64,000 nt of DNA from assembly GCA_024234075.1 (NCBI GenBank), contig JACKOV010000003.1, forward strand, positions 62,001 to 126,000, given 5' to 3'. Below, piece by piece: positions 43,455-53,495 of this stretch (positions are counted from its first letter, which is position 1; each line of letters starts with the position of its first letter). This stretch comes from Nevskiaceae bacterium (GTDB taxonomy: Bacteria; Pseudomonadota; Gammaproteobacteria; Steroidobacterales; Steroidobacteraceae). Position numbers and translations under genes: made by a program. The notes beneath the pieces were generated by a model. It made no database searches. It saw nothing but the letters and a program-made list of their open reading frames with translations, and had not been told where the DNA came from.

Positions 43455-44348
43455 ATGAACGCAATGGCGCCACAACTCACGCTCAACAACGGCGTGCACA
43501 TGCCCGCCCTCGGGCTAGGGTTATATCAATCGCCACCCGAACAGACGGTCGACGCCGTTGCCGCCGCGATTGCCAGCGGCTACCACCTGATCGACACCGC
43601 CGCGGCCTACTACAACGAACGCGAGGTCGGCGAAGGAATCAAGCGCGGCGGTATCGCGCGAGAGCAACTTTTCATCACCACCAAGCTATGGATGAGCGAC
43701 TACGGCTACGACAGGACGCTGCATGCGTTCGATGTCAGCCTGCGCAAGCTGGGGCTCGATTATCTGGACCTGTATCTGCTGCACTGGCCGGTGCCCACGG
43801 ACTTCCAGGCCACATTGGCCTCCTGGAAAGCGGCCGAGAAGCTGCTGGCCGACGGGCGCGTGCGCGCCATCGGTGTGTGCAATTTCAGCGAGCGCGATCT
43901 GGACGCGCTGGCCAGCGAAAGCTCGATCACGCCTGCCTTGAACCAGGTGGAACTGCATCCCTTCTTCAACCAGCAGGCGTTGCGCATGGCCGATACCAGG
44001 CGCGGCATCATCACCCAGGCCTGGTCGCCGATTGGCGGCATCAACCGCTACTTCAACGACAAGCCCGCATCCCAGGACCCGCTCACCCATCCGCTCATCA
44101 CGAACCTGGCCGCGAAGTACGGCAAGACGGCGGCGCAAATCGTGCTGCGCTGGCATATCGAGCATGGCGTTTGCGCCATTCCCAAATCGGTGCGGCCAGA
44201 GCGCATTGCCGAGAACTTCGCCATCTTCGACTTCAGCCTGAGCACGGATGAAGTCGCCGCCATCGACGCGCTGGACACCGGCATACGGGGCGGACCAGAC
44301 CCGGATCTGGTCAACCCCCGCATGTTCAGCAACACCATTGAGGATTGA
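43455..44348 (+). CDS. Aldo/keto reductase (AKR 2)
   Basis: A 297-residue cytosolic AKR5-like reductase without signal peptide. Tetrad: Asp and Tyr in LIDTAAAYYNE, Lys in FITTKLW, His in LLHWPVP; coenzyme site AIPKSVRPERIAENF. It is a close relative of AKR 1 and AKR 6 (shared HWPVPTDF, WSPIGG). ATG 43455 is the first start after the DUF2255 stop; the same frame is open back through the DUF2255 gene but that part is a shadow. Confidence 0.93.
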   Translation: MNAMAPQLTLNNGVHMPALGLGLYQSPPEQTVDAVAAAIASGYHLIDTAAAYYNEREVGEGIKRGGIAREQLFITTKLWMSDYGYDRTLHAFDVSLRKLGLDYLDLYLLHWPVPTDFQATLASWKAAEKLLADGRVRAIGVCNFSERDLDALASESSITPALNQVELHPFFNQQALRMADTRRGIITQAWSPIGGINRYFNDKPASQDPLTHPLITNLAAKYGKTAAQIVLRWHIEHGVCAIPKSVRPERIAENFAIFDFSLSTDEVAAIDALDTGIRGGPDPDLVNPRMFSNTIED

Positions 44349-44351
44349 GCC

Positions 44352-45356
44352 GTGCAAACCCGCAAACTTGGAAATCTCGAAGTCTCTGCACTCGGCCTTG
44401 GCTGCATGGGCATGAGCTTCAGCTATGCCACCAAGCTCACCACCGCGGAGGGTGTGGCGCTGATTCGCGCCGCCGTCGAGCGCGGCGTCACCTTCTTCGA
44501 TACCGCCGAGGTCTACGGCCCCTTCACCAATGAAGAAGTGGTGGGTGAGGCGCTGCGCCCGCTGCGCGAGCAGGTGGTGATCGCCACCAAGTTCGGATTC
44601 GACATCGACTTTGCAACCGGCGAGAACCGCGGGCTGTCCAGCCGCCCCGAACACATCCGTCAGGCGGTCGATGGTTCGCTCAAGCGCCTGGACGTCGACA
44701 CCATCGACCTGCTGTACCAGCACCGCGTCGATCCGAACGTGCCTATCGAGGACGTGGCCGGCACCGTGAAAGAGCTGGTCAATGAGGGCAAGGTCAAGCA
44801 CTTCGGCCTGTCCGAGCCGGGCGTGGCCACGCTGCGCCGGGCGCACGCGGTGCTGCCGGTAGCGGCGGTGCAGAACGAGTATTCGCTGTGGTGGCGCGCC
44901 GTGGAGCACAACGGCATCCTCGCCGCCTGCGATGAGCTAGGCATCGGTCTGGTGCCCTACAGCCCGCTGGGCAAGGGATTTCTCACCGGCGCCATGGGCA
45001 AGGACTTCACGCTGGGCGACGGCGACTTCCGCAAGAGCGTGCCGCGCTTCTCGCCCGAAGCCATTGCCAACAATCAGATTCTGGTGGAACTGCTCAAGCG
45101 TGTGGCCGCCGACAAGGGCGCCACACCCGCGCAGGTTGCCCTGGCCTGGCTGCTCGCGCAGCGCGATTTCATCGTGCCCATCCCCGGCACCACCAAGCTG
45201 CACCGGCTGGAAGAAAACCTCGGTGCGGTGCAGATCCAGTTAACCGCCGCCGACCTTGAAGCCATCGAAACGGCCGCCGCACAGATTGAAATCGTCGGCG
45301 AGCGCTACGCCCCGGCGCAGCAGGCCATGGTGGGGGTGGAAGCGCCAACCAAGTGA
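44352..45356 (+). CDS. Aldo/keto reductase, AKR13-like (AKR 3)
   Basis: A 334-residue reductase of the YajO/AKR13-like branch. Tetrad: FFDTAEVYGP, VIATKFGF and LYQHRVD. The segment EDVAGTVKELVNEGKVKHFG and C-terminal FIVPIPGTTKLHRLEENL are typical. It is a clear paralogue of AKR 7, which carries a Tat-like signal that this one lacks. GTG 44352 follows AKR 2 by three bases, so translation is coupled. Confidence 0.93.
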   Translation: MQTRKLGNLEVSALGLGCMGMSFSYATKLTTAEGVALIRAAVERGVTFFDTAEVYGPFTNEEVVGEALRPLREQVVIATKFGFDIDFATGENRGLSSRPEHIRQAVDGSLKRLDVDTIDLLYQHRVDPNVPIEDVAGTVKELVNEGKVKHFGLSEPGVATLRRAHAVLPVAAVQNEYSLWWRAVEHNGILAACDELGIGLVPYSPLGKGFLTGAMGKDFTLGDGDFRKSVPRFSPEAIANNQILVELLKRVAADKGATPAQVALAWLLAQRDFIVPIPGTTKLHRLEENLGAVQIQLTAADLEAIETAAAQIEIVGERYAPAQQAMVGVEAPTK

Positions 45357-45382
45357 TTCAACTCGACACAAGAGGGAAAGAC

Positions 45383-46102
45383 ATGAAACCCAGAGTCATC
45401 TGCCACATGACCAGCAGCGTCGATGGACGCGCATTGGTGCCGCTGTGGCACCCCGCCGATGTGGTGCCCGAAGGGCTGTGGGATGCTGCCCGTGCGAAGA
45501 TCGAAACCGATGCCGCCCTCATGGGCCACACCACCGCGCAGGAGTACACCCGAGGCAACGCACCCTATCCCGAGACCACGGAAACCGTCGCGCGCGTGGA
45601 CGTGCTGCCCGAGCCGGGGCAAGGCAAGTATCAGGTGGTGATCGCACCCAAGGGTACACAGGCCTGGGGCAGCAACGAGATCGACGGCGAGCGCATCATC
45701 GTGGTGGTCACCGAGGCCAGCAGCGACCGCTATCTGGCCGGTCTGCGCAGCGAGGGCATTTACACCTTGTTCGCTGGCCGCGATGAGGTGGATCTCGGTC
45801 TGGTGCTCGACAAGCTCGGCGCACTGGGCATCAAGCGTCTGTATCTGGAAGGCGGTCCGGCCACCTCGGGGCGCTTTCTGCATGCCGGGCTGATCGATGA
45901 AATCAGCCTGCTGATTCTGCCGGGGCTGGATGGTTATTCCGGTGCACCGACCATCTTTGAATTCTCGGGCGAGCGCGACAACCCGTCTTTCCCGGTTGAG
46001 CGTTTGAAGCTCACTTCCTGCGAGGTGCTGAACGGCGATGTGGTCTGGCTGCGTTATGACCTGAGAAACACCCAGACAACGGCAGCAGGAGTGCAAGCAT
46101 GA
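45383..46102 (+). CDS. RibD C-terminal / dihydrofolate reductase-like protein
   Basis: A 239-residue protein with the RibD/DHFR-like reductase fold. MKPRVICHMTSSVDGRALVP is the conserved first strand and loop; LGALGIKRLYLEGGPATSGR, then LIDEISLLILPG is the later conserved part. Such proteins use NADPH to reduce a variety of substrates. ATG 45383 has AGAGGG upstream. The stop overlaps the AKR 4 start by 4 bp. Confidence 0.9.
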   Translation: MKPRVICHMTSSVDGRALVPLWHPADVVPEGLWDAARAKIETDAALMGHTTAQEYTRGNAPYPETTETVARVDVLPEPGQGKYQVVIAPKGTQAWGSNEIDGERIIVVVTEASSDRYLAGLRSEGIYTLFAGRDEVDLGLVLDKLGALGIKRLYLEGGPATSGRFLHAGLIDEISLLILPGLDGYSGAPTIFEFSGERDNPSFPVERLKLTSCEVLNGDVVWLRYDLRNTQTTAAGVQA

Positions 46103-47001
46103 CGAACCCTGAGACGCACATCATTACATTGAACGACGGCGTGGCCATTCCGCAGCTTGGCTTTGGCACCATGGATCTCGCGCCGCGCGACAGCCGCCCG
46201 GAAAGCCACGAACTCACCGCGCAAGGCGTGGCGGCGGCGATTGCCGCCGGTTACCGCCACTTCGATACGGCGCAGATGTACGCCAACGAAACCGGCGTGG
46301 GCCTGGGCATTGCCCGCTCGGGTCTGCCGCGTGAGGCATTCTTCCTCACCAGCAAGCTCGGCAATGGCAACCATCGGCCCGATGACGTGCGCCGCAGCTT
46401 CGAGCAGACGCTGGCCGCGCTCGGTGTCGAACAACTCGACCTGTTCCTGATGCACTGGCCGGTGCCCACGCTCTACGGCGGCGACTATGTGTCCACTTGG
46501 CGCGCGATGACGCAACTGGTTGATGAAGGCCTGCTGCGCTCGGCCGGCGTGTCCAACTTCCAGCCTGAACACCTGAAGCGAATCATCGACGAGACGGGAC
46601 GCATCCCCTCGGTGAACCAGATCCAGGTGCACCCGTACTACGGCAAGCGCGACTTGTTCAATGTGTGCACCGGCTACGGCATCGCCATCGAAGCCTGGAG
46701 TCCGTTGGGGCAAGCCTCGGTGCTGGACGATCCCGTGATTGCTCGGATCGCACAGGCGCATGACCGTACACCTGCCGAAGTGGTGCTGCGCTGGCACACC
46801 CAGCAGGGGCGCATCGTGATTCCAAAGACGGCCACCCCCACGCGCATGGTGCAGAACCTCGCCAGCTTCGAGTTCAGGCTCACACTCGACGAACTGGCCG
46901 CCATCGATGCGTTGAACAAAGGCGAGGCCGGCCGCCGGGGTCCTGACCCCTATACCTTCGACTGGATCCCCTCCGAAGCCAGCCCGAAGGTCGGTAACTG
47001 A
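46099..47001 (+). CDS. Aldo/keto reductase (AKR 4)
   Basis: A 300-residue AKR5-like reductase, the most divergent of that group here. Tetrad: HFDTAQMYANE, FLTSKLGNG and LMHWPVP. The coenzyme site is VIPKTATPTRMVQNL. The ATG overlaps the preceding stop, and an MFS transporter gene follows after 20 bp. Confidence 0.92.
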   Translation: MTNPETHIITLNDGVAIPQLGFGTMDLAPRDSRPESHELTAQGVAAAIAAGYRHFDTAQMYANETGVGLGIARSGLPREAFFLTSKLGNGNHRPDDVRRSFEQTLAALGVEQLDLFLMHWPVPTLYGGDYVSTWRAMTQLVDEGLLRSAGVSNFQPEHLKRIIDETGRIPSVNQIQVHPYYGKRDLFNVCTGYGIAIEAWSPLGQASVLDDPVIARIAQAHDRTPAEVVLRWHTQQGRIVIPKTATPTRMVQNLASFEFRLTLDELAAIDALNKGEAGRRGPDPYTFDWIPSEASPKVGN

Positions 47002-47021
47002 AAGCCGACAAGGCTGCGAAC

Positions 47022-48251
47022 ATGAACTCGATAGCATTCCCACGGCGCCAAAGCATGCTCCATGCATTGAAGGCTCTTGCGCCGGTGGTGGGCGTGGTGT
47101 TCATGGCGTTCTTCGTCATCGGCATGGCGCTGCCGGTGTTGCCGCTGCATGTGCACGACACGCTGGGCATGAGTGCGTTTGTGGTGGGGCTGGTGGCGGG
47201 CAGTCAGTTTGCCGCCGCACTAGCCTCGCGCCTGTGGGCCGGGCGCATTACCGACACGCGCGACCCCAAGCAGGCGGTGTTGTGGGGCTTGTGCGCAGCC
47301 GTGGCCGGTGGTGCGTGCTATGTGCTTTCGCTGCGATTCGTGCAGGCGCCCGGGCTGTCCGTCGGTATCTTGCTGGTAGGCCGCACCCTGGTGGGCGGGG
47401 CCGAGAGCCTGATCATCACCGGCAGCATGCTTTGGGCGCTGGGGCGCGTGGCGGCCGAGCGCTCCGCCCAGGTCATTGCCTGGGTCGGCATGGCGATGTT
47501 CGCCGCCATTGCCATCGGCGCCCCCATCGGCAGCTGGGTATACGGGCAGTTCGGCTTCCTGGGGATTGCGTTGGCCAGCGCCGCCGTGCCACTGCTGTCG
47601 CTGGCCTGGGTGCTGCCCATTCCGGCGCTGGCACCCGTGGCGTCGGCCAGGGTGCCCATGGCAACCGTGCTGGGTGCCGTGCTGTTGCCGGGTATCGGTT
47701 TTGCCTTGAGCGGCATCACCTTCGGCGCGGTCACGGTATTCCTGACGCTGCACTTCTCGGTGCAGGGTTGGGCCCATGGCGCGCTGGCCTTTACGACGTT
47801 TGCGGTGGCGCTGATTGCCCTGCGCATTGTCGCCGGACATCTGCCGGACAAATTCGGTGGCGCACGGGTGGCGCTGTGCTGCTTGGCGATTCAGGCGCTG
47901 GGTCTGGCCCTGATTGGCCTGGCTACGACGGGGTGGGTTGCCATCCTGGGCGCAGCCATTGCAGGTGCCGGCTTCTCGCTGGTGTTCCCCGGCCTTGGGC
48001 TGGAGGTCGTGCAGCGTGTGCCACCCGCCAGTCGCGGCATGGCCATGGGCATCTACAACGCCTTTCTGGACTTGACCCTCGGGCTTGGAAGTCCGCTGCT
48101 GGGCCTGCTGGCCGCCCGGGCCGGCATCGCCTCGGTGTTCGAGGCCAGCGCGGTGGCTGCGCTGCTGGCCATTCCCGTCGCCCTGCGCCTCATGGCGTGG
48201 CCAGCACGTGCCGCATTTTCAAAACATTCTGGAGATCGCCATGGAATATAA
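47022..48251 (+). CDS. MFS transporter, YhhS-like (MFS 1)
   Basis: A 409-residue inner-membrane protein with about 12 transmembrane helices. The signature between helices 2 and 3 is SRLWAGRITDTRDPKQAV; later helices contain TLVGGAESLIITGSMLWALG, then VFPGLGLEVVQRVPPASRGM, which resemble the YhhS/YfcJ efflux group. It probably exports a small molecule linked to the surrounding reductases. The stop lies 11 bp inside the AKR 5 gene. Confidence 0.88.
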   Translation: MNSIAFPRRQSMLHALKALAPVVGVVFMAFFVIGMALPVLPLHVHDTLGMSAFVVGLVAGSQFAAALASRLWAGRITDTRDPKQAVLWGLCAAVAGGACYVLSLRFVQAPGLSVGILLVGRTLVGGAESLIITGSMLWALGRVAAERSAQVIAWVGMAMFAAIAIGAPIGSWVYGQFGFLGIALASAAVPLLSLAWVLPIPALAPVASARVPMATVLGAVLLPGIGFALSGITFGAVTVFLTLHFSVQGWAHGALAFTTFAVALIALRIVAGHLPDKFGGARVALCCLAIQALGLALIGLATTGWVAILGAAIAGAGFSLVFPGLGLEVVQRVPPASRGMAMGIYNAFLDLTLGLGSPLLGLLAARAGIASVFEASAVAALLAIPVALRLMAWPARAAFSKHSGDRHGI

Positions 48252-49230
48252 ACACCTCGGCCGCACCGGCCTCAAAGTCAGTCGCATCGCGCTGGGTGCC
48301 ATGAATTTTGGCGAACTGGCTGATGAGAAAAGCAGCTTTGCCATCATGGACGAAGCACTGGACGCGGGCATCAATCTGTTCGACACGGCAGACGTCTATG
48401 GCGGCCCGCAGTCGCCGGACATGGCCAAGGGTTATGGTCTGTCCGAGGAAATCATCGGCCGCTGGCTGGCGCAGGACGGCAGCCGCCGAGACAAGATCGT
48501 GCTGGCCACCAAGGTTTATCAGCCGATGGAAACTGGCCCCAACGACAAGTACCTGTCGGCCTACCACATCCGCCGCGCCTGCGAGGCCAGCCTCAAGCGT
48601 CTGAAGACCGACCACATCGACCTCTACCAGATGCACCACATCGACCGCAGCACGCCGTGGGAAGAGATCTGGCAGGCGATGGAACAATTGATCCGCGAAG
48701 GCAAGATCACCTACGTCGGCAGCAGCAACTTCGCCGGCTGGGACATCGCCACCGCACAGTGCACGGCAGCATCGCGCCACCTGCTGGGCCTGGCTTGCGA
48801 GCAGAGTCTGTACAACCTGACGCAGCGCACCGTGGAGCTGGAGGTGATTCCTGCCTTGCGCCATTTCGGTGTCGGCCTGATCCCCTGGAGCCCCATCGGC
48901 GGTGGCCTGCTCGGCGGCATCCTGCAAAAGATCAGCGAAGGCCGCCGCGCCACGGAATGGGTGCAGCGCTGGGTCGAGGGCTATCGCCCGCAGCTGCAGG
49001 CCTATGAGGCCCTGTGCGCCGAGCTGGGCGAAGCACCGGCCAGCGTCGCGCTGGCCTGGGTGCTGCACAACCCGGTCGTGACTGCCGCCATCAGCGGGCC
49101 ACGCACGGTCGAGCAACTGCGCCAGAACCTGCAGGCCCATGAGCTCTCGCTTTCGCCCGAAACCCTGACCCGGCTGGACGAAATATGGCCCGGCCCTGGC
49201 GGCGAAGCGCCGCAGGCCTACGCCTGGTAG
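48241..49230 (+). CDS. Aldo/keto reductase, Tas/YajO-like (AKR 5)
   Basis: A 329-residue reductase of a third subtype. Tetrad: LFDTADVYGG, VLATKVYQP and YQMHHIDRS. Other marks are RTGLKVSRIALGAMNFG and ISGPRTVEQLRQNL. It overlaps the MFS stop by 11 bp; ATG 48241 is the natural start. Confidence 0.93.
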   Translation: MEYKHLGRTGLKVSRIALGAMNFGELADEKSSFAIMDEALDAGINLFDTADVYGGPQSPDMAKGYGLSEEIIGRWLAQDGSRRDKIVLATKVYQPMETGPNDKYLSAYHIRRACEASLKRLKTDHIDLYQMHHIDRSTPWEEIWQAMEQLIREGKITYVGSSNFAGWDIATAQCTAASRHLLGLACEQSLYNLTQRTVELEVIPALRHFGVGLIPWSPIGGGLLGGILQKISEGRRATEWVQRWVEGYRPQLQAYEALCAELGEAPASVALAWVLHNPVVTAAISGPRTVEQLRQNLQAHELSLSPETLTRLDEIWPGPGGEAPQAYAW

Positions 49231-49264
49231 TCCCAATCATTTGATTCACGAGAAAACAGTCACC

Positions 49265-50152
49265 ATGAGTATTCCCACCATCACCCTGAACAATGGCGTC
49301 GTCATGCCTCAGATCGGGCTGGGCGTGTACCTGACCCCAGCCGAGCAAACGGCGGCAGCAGTGGCAAGCGCCCTTGCTGCGGGCTATCGCCACATCGACA
49401 CTGCCGCCGCCTATGGCAACGAGGCCGGTGTCGGTCAGGGCATCGCACAAAGCGGCATTGACCGCGCCGAACTGTTCGTGACCACCAAACTGTGGATTGC
49501 CGACTATGGCCGCGAGGCCACGCAGCGCGCCTTTGAAGACAGCCTGCAAAAACTCGGCACCGACTACCTTGATCTCTATCTGCTGCACTGGCCTACACCG
49601 TCGAATTTCGAGGCCACCATGGCCTCCTGGCAGTTGATGGAGGAACTGCGCGCCCACGGCCGCATCCGCGCCATCGGCGTGTGCAACTTCACGGCTGAGC
49701 AGATCGATACCTTGATAGCCCGTACCGGCATTGTGCCGACGGTCAATCAGGTGGAGCTGCACCCGCTGTTCAGCCAGACCGGGCTGCAAGCGGCCAACCA
49801 GGCCCGCAACATCGTTACCGAGGCCTGGTCGCCCCTGGGCGGTGTCTATACCAACCATCCGGCCGATCCAAACCAGCCCATCCGCCTGCTGGACTTGCCG
49901 CAGCTCAAGGAACTGGCCGCGCAGTACAACAAGAGCCCCGCGCAAATCGTGCTGCGCTGGCATCTACAGCACGGCCGCGTGGTGATCCCGAAGTCCGTGC
50001 ATGCCGCACGCATGGCCGAGAACATCGACCTGTTCGACTTCACGCTCAGCGATCAACACATGGCGGTGCTGAATGCCCTTAATCAGGACCAGCGTGGTGG
50101 ACCGCATCCGGACCAGTTCGACATGGACTTTCTTGCCGCGCCCCAATCATAG
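49265..50152 (+). CDS. Aldo/keto reductase (AKR 6)
   Basis: A 295-residue AKR5-like reductase. Tetrad: HIDTAAAYGNE, FVTTKLWIADYG and LLHWPTP. It shares the long segment around QLMEELRAHGRIRAIGVCNF and WSPLGGVYTNHP with AKR 1, 2 and 8. ATG 49265 is preferred to 49241 because family similarity starts at MSIPTITLNNG. Confidence 0.93.
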   Translation: MSIPTITLNNGVVMPQIGLGVYLTPAEQTAAAVASALAAGYRHIDTAAAYGNEAGVGQGIAQSGIDRAELFVTTKLWIADYGREATQRAFEDSLQKLGTDYLDLYLLHWPTPSNFEATMASWQLMEELRAHGRIRAIGVCNFTAEQIDTLIARTGIVPTVNQVELHPLFSQTGLQAANQARNIVTEAWSPLGGVYTNHPADPNQPIRLLDLPQLKELAAQYNKSPAQIVLRWHLQHGRVVIPKSVHAARMAENIDLFDFTLSDQHMAVLNALNQDQRGGPHPDQFDMDFLAAPQS

Positions 50153-50164
50153 GAGTGCATCCCA

Positions 50165-51397
50165 ATGACCACTTCGATGGATACCCCGCGCACCGGGCAG
50201 ACTGTTCAGGGCAGCAGCCGTCGTGCCTTTCTGGGTTCGAGCCTGGGCCTTGCCGCACTGGCGATGACCGGCATGGGGCCGGGGGTGGCGCCGGCGGCTT
50301 CGCGCGGAACACAGGGCGCGTCGTTGAACCTGAGCGACAAGGAAAGGCGCATGGGCCAGCGCAAACTGGGTTCGCTGCAGGTGTCGGCCATCGGCCTGGG
50401 CTGCCTGCCGTTGGTGGGCTATTACGGCGGTGGCCCGCGAGACCGCAAGGCCGCCGTGGCGTTGATTCGCGCCGCCCACGATCAGGGCGTGACCTGCTTC
50501 GATACCGCCGAGGTCTATGGCCCCTACCTGAGCGAGGAATTTGTCGCCGAAGCGCTGGCGCCGGTGCGCCAGCAGGTGGTGATCGCCACCAAGTTCGGCT
50601 TTGGCGTGGAAGGAGGCCTGCCGACGGCCCTCAACAGCCAGCCCGACCATCTGCGCCGTGCAGTCGATGGCTCGCTCAAGCGCCTGAAAACCGACCGTAT
50701 CGATCTGCTGTACCAGCACCGCCCCGACCCCAAGGTGCCGATCGAAGACGTTGCGGGCGCAGTACAAGATCTGATCAAAGCCGGCAAGGTGCTGGAATGG
50801 GGTTTGTCCGAGGCCAGTGCCAGCACCATTCGCCGCGCCCACGCCGTGCAGCCGCTGGCGGCGGTGCAAAGCGAATATGCCATGTGGTGGCGCGAGCCGG
50901 AGGCGCGCATCTTCCCGACGCTGGAGGAACTGGGCATCGGCTTCGTGCCCTATTGCCCGCTGGGGCGCAGCTTTCTGGCCGGTGCGGTCAATCCGGCGCA
51001 GCGTTTTGACCGCACCGACCGCCGCCACAACCTGCCGCGCTTCACCCCACAGGCACTCAGCGCGAACATGCCGTACTTCCATTTCGTGCGCGACTGGGCC
51101 GAACGCAAGGGCATCACCCCGGCACAGTTGGCGCTGGCCTGGACCACCTCGCGCAAGCCGTGGATCGTGCCGATTCCCGGCACCACCCAGTATTCGCATC
51201 TGGCAGAGAACGTCGCCGCCGGCGGCATCCAGCTCACGCCGCAGGAACTGCGCGAGATCGACACGGGTCTGGACCGGATCAAGCTCGAAGGCGGGCGTGC
51301 CGACCCCTTCACCCAAAGTCAGTTCGACTATGAGGAAAGCGAGCGGCCAGCCGAAAGACAACCACTGCATGTCCAGAACGACCCTCTCGGTAACTGA
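50165..51397 (+). CDS. Tat-signal aldo/keto reductase, AKR13-like (AKR 7)
   Basis: A 410-residue reductase with an N-terminal extension of about 60 residues. It contains SSRRAFLGSSLGLAALAMTG, a good twin-arginine signal with hydrophobic core. Tetrad: CFDTAEVYGP, VIATKFGF and LYQHRPD. It is closely similar to the cytosolic AKR 3 over the whole catalytic domain. Export of an NADPH-dependent enzyme would need the coenzyme bound before Tat transport, as known for glucose-fructose oxidoreductase. Confidence 0.92.
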   Translation: MTTSMDTPRTGQTVQGSSRRAFLGSSLGLAALAMTGMGPGVAPAASRGTQGASLNLSDKERRMGQRKLGSLQVSAIGLGCLPLVGYYGGGPRDRKAAVALIRAAHDQGVTCFDTAEVYGPYLSEEFVAEALAPVRQQVVIATKFGFGVEGGLPTALNSQPDHLRRAVDGSLKRLKTDRIDLLYQHRPDPKVPIEDVAGAVQDLIKAGKVLEWGLSEASASTIRRAHAVQPLAAVQSEYAMWWREPEARIFPTLEELGIGFVPYCPLGRSFLAGAVNPAQRFDRTDRRHNLPRFTPQALSANMPYFHFVRDWAERKGITPAQLALAWTTSRKPWIVPIPGTTQYSHLAENVAAGGIQLTPQELREIDTGLDRIKLEGGRADPFTQSQFDYEESERPAERQPLHVQNDPLGN

Positions 51398-51466
51398 GGG
51401 GTATAGGCGACCATGGCAACTCAAACAATTCCTTCCGACTCGAACCACGCTCCGGGGAGCGCGGCG

Positions 51467-52228
51467 ATGAGCACTTCATTTCAGAACAAGGTTGCCTTCG
51501 TGACCGGCGCCGCCGGGGGCATCGGGTTCGCGACGGCCCAGGCATTCGCCGAAGCCGGCGCGGCCGTGGCCATCGCCGGCGACAACGAGAACAACGCCAA
51601 GGCGGCGGCTGACGCGCTGATCAAGGCCGGACACCGGGCCCTGGGCCTTCGCTGCGACGTCGCCGACGAAGCATCGGTTGCGGCTGCGATCGACGCGACG
51701 GTCGCCGCATTCGGCCGCCTCGACTTCGCTTACAACAACGCCGGTATTCATGCGCCCAGTGTCGAAACAGCCGATGCCATGGCCGAGGATTTCGATCGCG
51801 TGATCGCGGTCAACCTGCGCGGGGTGTGGGCGTGCATGAAGTACGAGCTTCGCCAGATGCGAAAGCAAGGCAGTGGCGTGATCGTCAACTGCTCATCGCA
51901 GAGCGGTCTGGCCGGCATCGCCGGGCTTGCGGCCTATACGGCATCCAAGCATGGCGTGATCGGGCTGACCAAGGCTGCCGCGCTCGAGTATGCACGCAGA
52001 GGCATTCGCATCAACGTGATCTGCCCCGGCACCGTCCACACGCCGATGGTCGATAAGGCAATGGCGGATCATCCCGCGCGCATGCAGGCGGTCATCGACG
52101 ACATCCCGCTCGGTCGCATGGGAACGCCGGAGGAGATTGCCTCCGCCGTGCTGTGGCTCTGCAGCCCCGGCGCCGGCTTCATGATCGGCCAGATCGTTGC
52201 GCCCGACGGCGGCTACACCGCCCGATGA
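51467..52228 (+). CDS. SDR family oxidoreductase (SDR 1)
   Basis: A 253-residue short-chain dehydrogenase. The coenzyme motif is TGAAGGIG, then NNAG; catalytic Ser in NCSSQSG and Y-x-x-x-K in YTASKHG. It is a paralogue of SDR 2 (55223) and has exactly its length when read from ATG 51467, which also follows GGGGAG; ATG 51413 would add 18 unstructured residues. It sits between AKR 7 and ADH 2. Confidence 0.92.
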   Translation: MSTSFQNKVAFVTGAAGGIGFATAQAFAEAGAAVAIAGDNENNAKAAADALIKAGHRALGLRCDVADEASVAAAIDATVAAFGRLDFAYNNAGIHAPSVETADAMAEDFDRVIAVNLRGVWACMKYELRQMRKQGSGVIVNCSSQSGLAGIAGLAAYTASKHGVIGLTKAAALEYARRGIRINVICPGTVHTPMVDKAMADHPARMQAVIDDIPLGRMGTPEEIASAVLWLCSPGAGFMIGQIVAPDGGYTAR

Positions 52229-52298
52229 ACATCCGCGGCATGAAATGGAGCCAGATGAGTGGGAGATGCCCGGTCAACCTCAACAAAGGAGTCCAGCA

Positions 52299-53495
52299 AT
52301 GATCTCTCGACGTGAGTTCAACACGCACATCATCACTGCAGCAACCGGAGTAGCCCTCGCACAGAGCGCCTCGTTTCGCGCCGAAGCCGCAGAGGCGGGC
52401 GGCGCGCGGCATGCCAGCGGGTCGCGGATGATGCGTGCAGCGCAGATGACAGCTTTCCGCGGTCCGCTGCAAGTGGCCCAGGTTCCGGTCATGGCGCCGC
52501 GAAGCGATGGCGCCGTGGTGCAGGTCGAGGCGAGCGGGATCTGCCGCAGCGACTGGCATTTCTGGAACCAGGACTGGACATGGATGGGCGTCAACATCCC
52601 TCTTCCCGCAGTGATGGGTCATGAGTTTGGCGGTGTCGTCGTGGAAGTCGGGCGTGACGTACGCACTGTCAAAGTCGGCGATCGCGTTACGGTTCCATTC
52701 CACGAATCCGACGGCACGTGTCCACAGTGCCGTGCGGGGTTCCAGAATCTGTGTGACCACGGGGTCCAATTTGCGATCGACCGAACCGGCGGTTGGGCGC
52801 AGTACGTCACCATCACGGCAGCGGACCTGAATTGCATCCAGTTACCCGAGGGGGTCGACAGCCTTGCCGCCGCCGCACTGGGCTGCCGGTTCATGACCTC
52901 CTATCGGGCGATCGTCCATCGCGGACGCGTGCAGCCTGGCCAGTGGGTCGCCGTGCATGGATGCGGCGGCATTGGTCTTTCGGCCGTACAGATCGCCGCG
53001 GCGATGGACGCGATGGTTGTCGCCATCGACATCGATGGCCGCAAGCTGGCAAAAGCCCGCGACGAAGGCGCGGTCGCCACGATCGACGCTCGGGGCCTCA
53101 CGCCCGATCAGGTTGGGCAAGCCGTCAAGGAGGCGACGGGCGGTGGCGCTCACGTGTCGATCGACGGGCTCGGTCGCGCCTTCACGGCTCAGCAATCGAT
53201 CCAGTCACTACGCAAGCGCGGCCGTCATGTCCAGGTCGGGCTCACCTCGCAGGAGGAGCGCGGGATGGTTTCCATCCCGATTGACTTCCTTGTCAACAGA
53301 GAGTTCGAGGTGGTCGGCTCACTCGGTAATCCGCAACCGAACTACCCCGAACTGCTCGCCCTTGTCGCAAAGGGCAAGCTCAATCCGGCCCGACTCGTCA
53401 CGCGCCAGGTCGCACTTGAGGATGTGACCGACACGCTGCAGCGGATGACGCACTTCGACACGGTTGGCTTCGAAGTCATTACACGGTTCAGTTGA
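52299..53495 (+). CDS. Tat-signal zinc alcohol dehydrogenase (ADH 2)
   Basis: A 398-residue medium-chain dehydrogenase with an unusual export signal, MISRREFNTHIITAATGVAL (SRREF twin-arginine motif). The catalytic zinc site has Cys in GICRSDWHFW and GHEFGGVVVE; the structural zinc loop SDGTCPQCRAGFQNLC has three cysteines and an Asp. The nucleotide site is VHGCGGIGLSAVQIAAAM. ATG 52299 has AAAGGA upstream. Immediately after its stop comes the truncated DUF2255 copy. Confidence 0.92.
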   Translation: MISRREFNTHIITAATGVALAQSASFRAEAAEAGGARHASGSRMMRAAQMTAFRGPLQVAQVPVMAPRSDGAVVQVEASGICRSDWHFWNQDWTWMGVNIPLPAVMGHEFGGVVVEVGRDVRTVKVGDRVTVPFHESDGTCPQCRAGFQNLCDHGVQFAIDRTGGWAQYVTITAADLNCIQLPEGVDSLAAAALGCRFMTSYRAIVHRGRVQPGQWVAVHGCGGIGLSAVQIAAAMDAMVVAIDIDGRKLAKARDEGAVATIDARGLTPDQVGQAVKEATGGGAHVSIDGLGRAFTAQQSIQSLRKRGRHVQVGLTSQEERGMVSIPIDFLVNREFEVVGSLGNPQPNYPELLALVAKGKLNPARLVTRQVALEDVTDTLQRMTHFDTVGFEVITRFS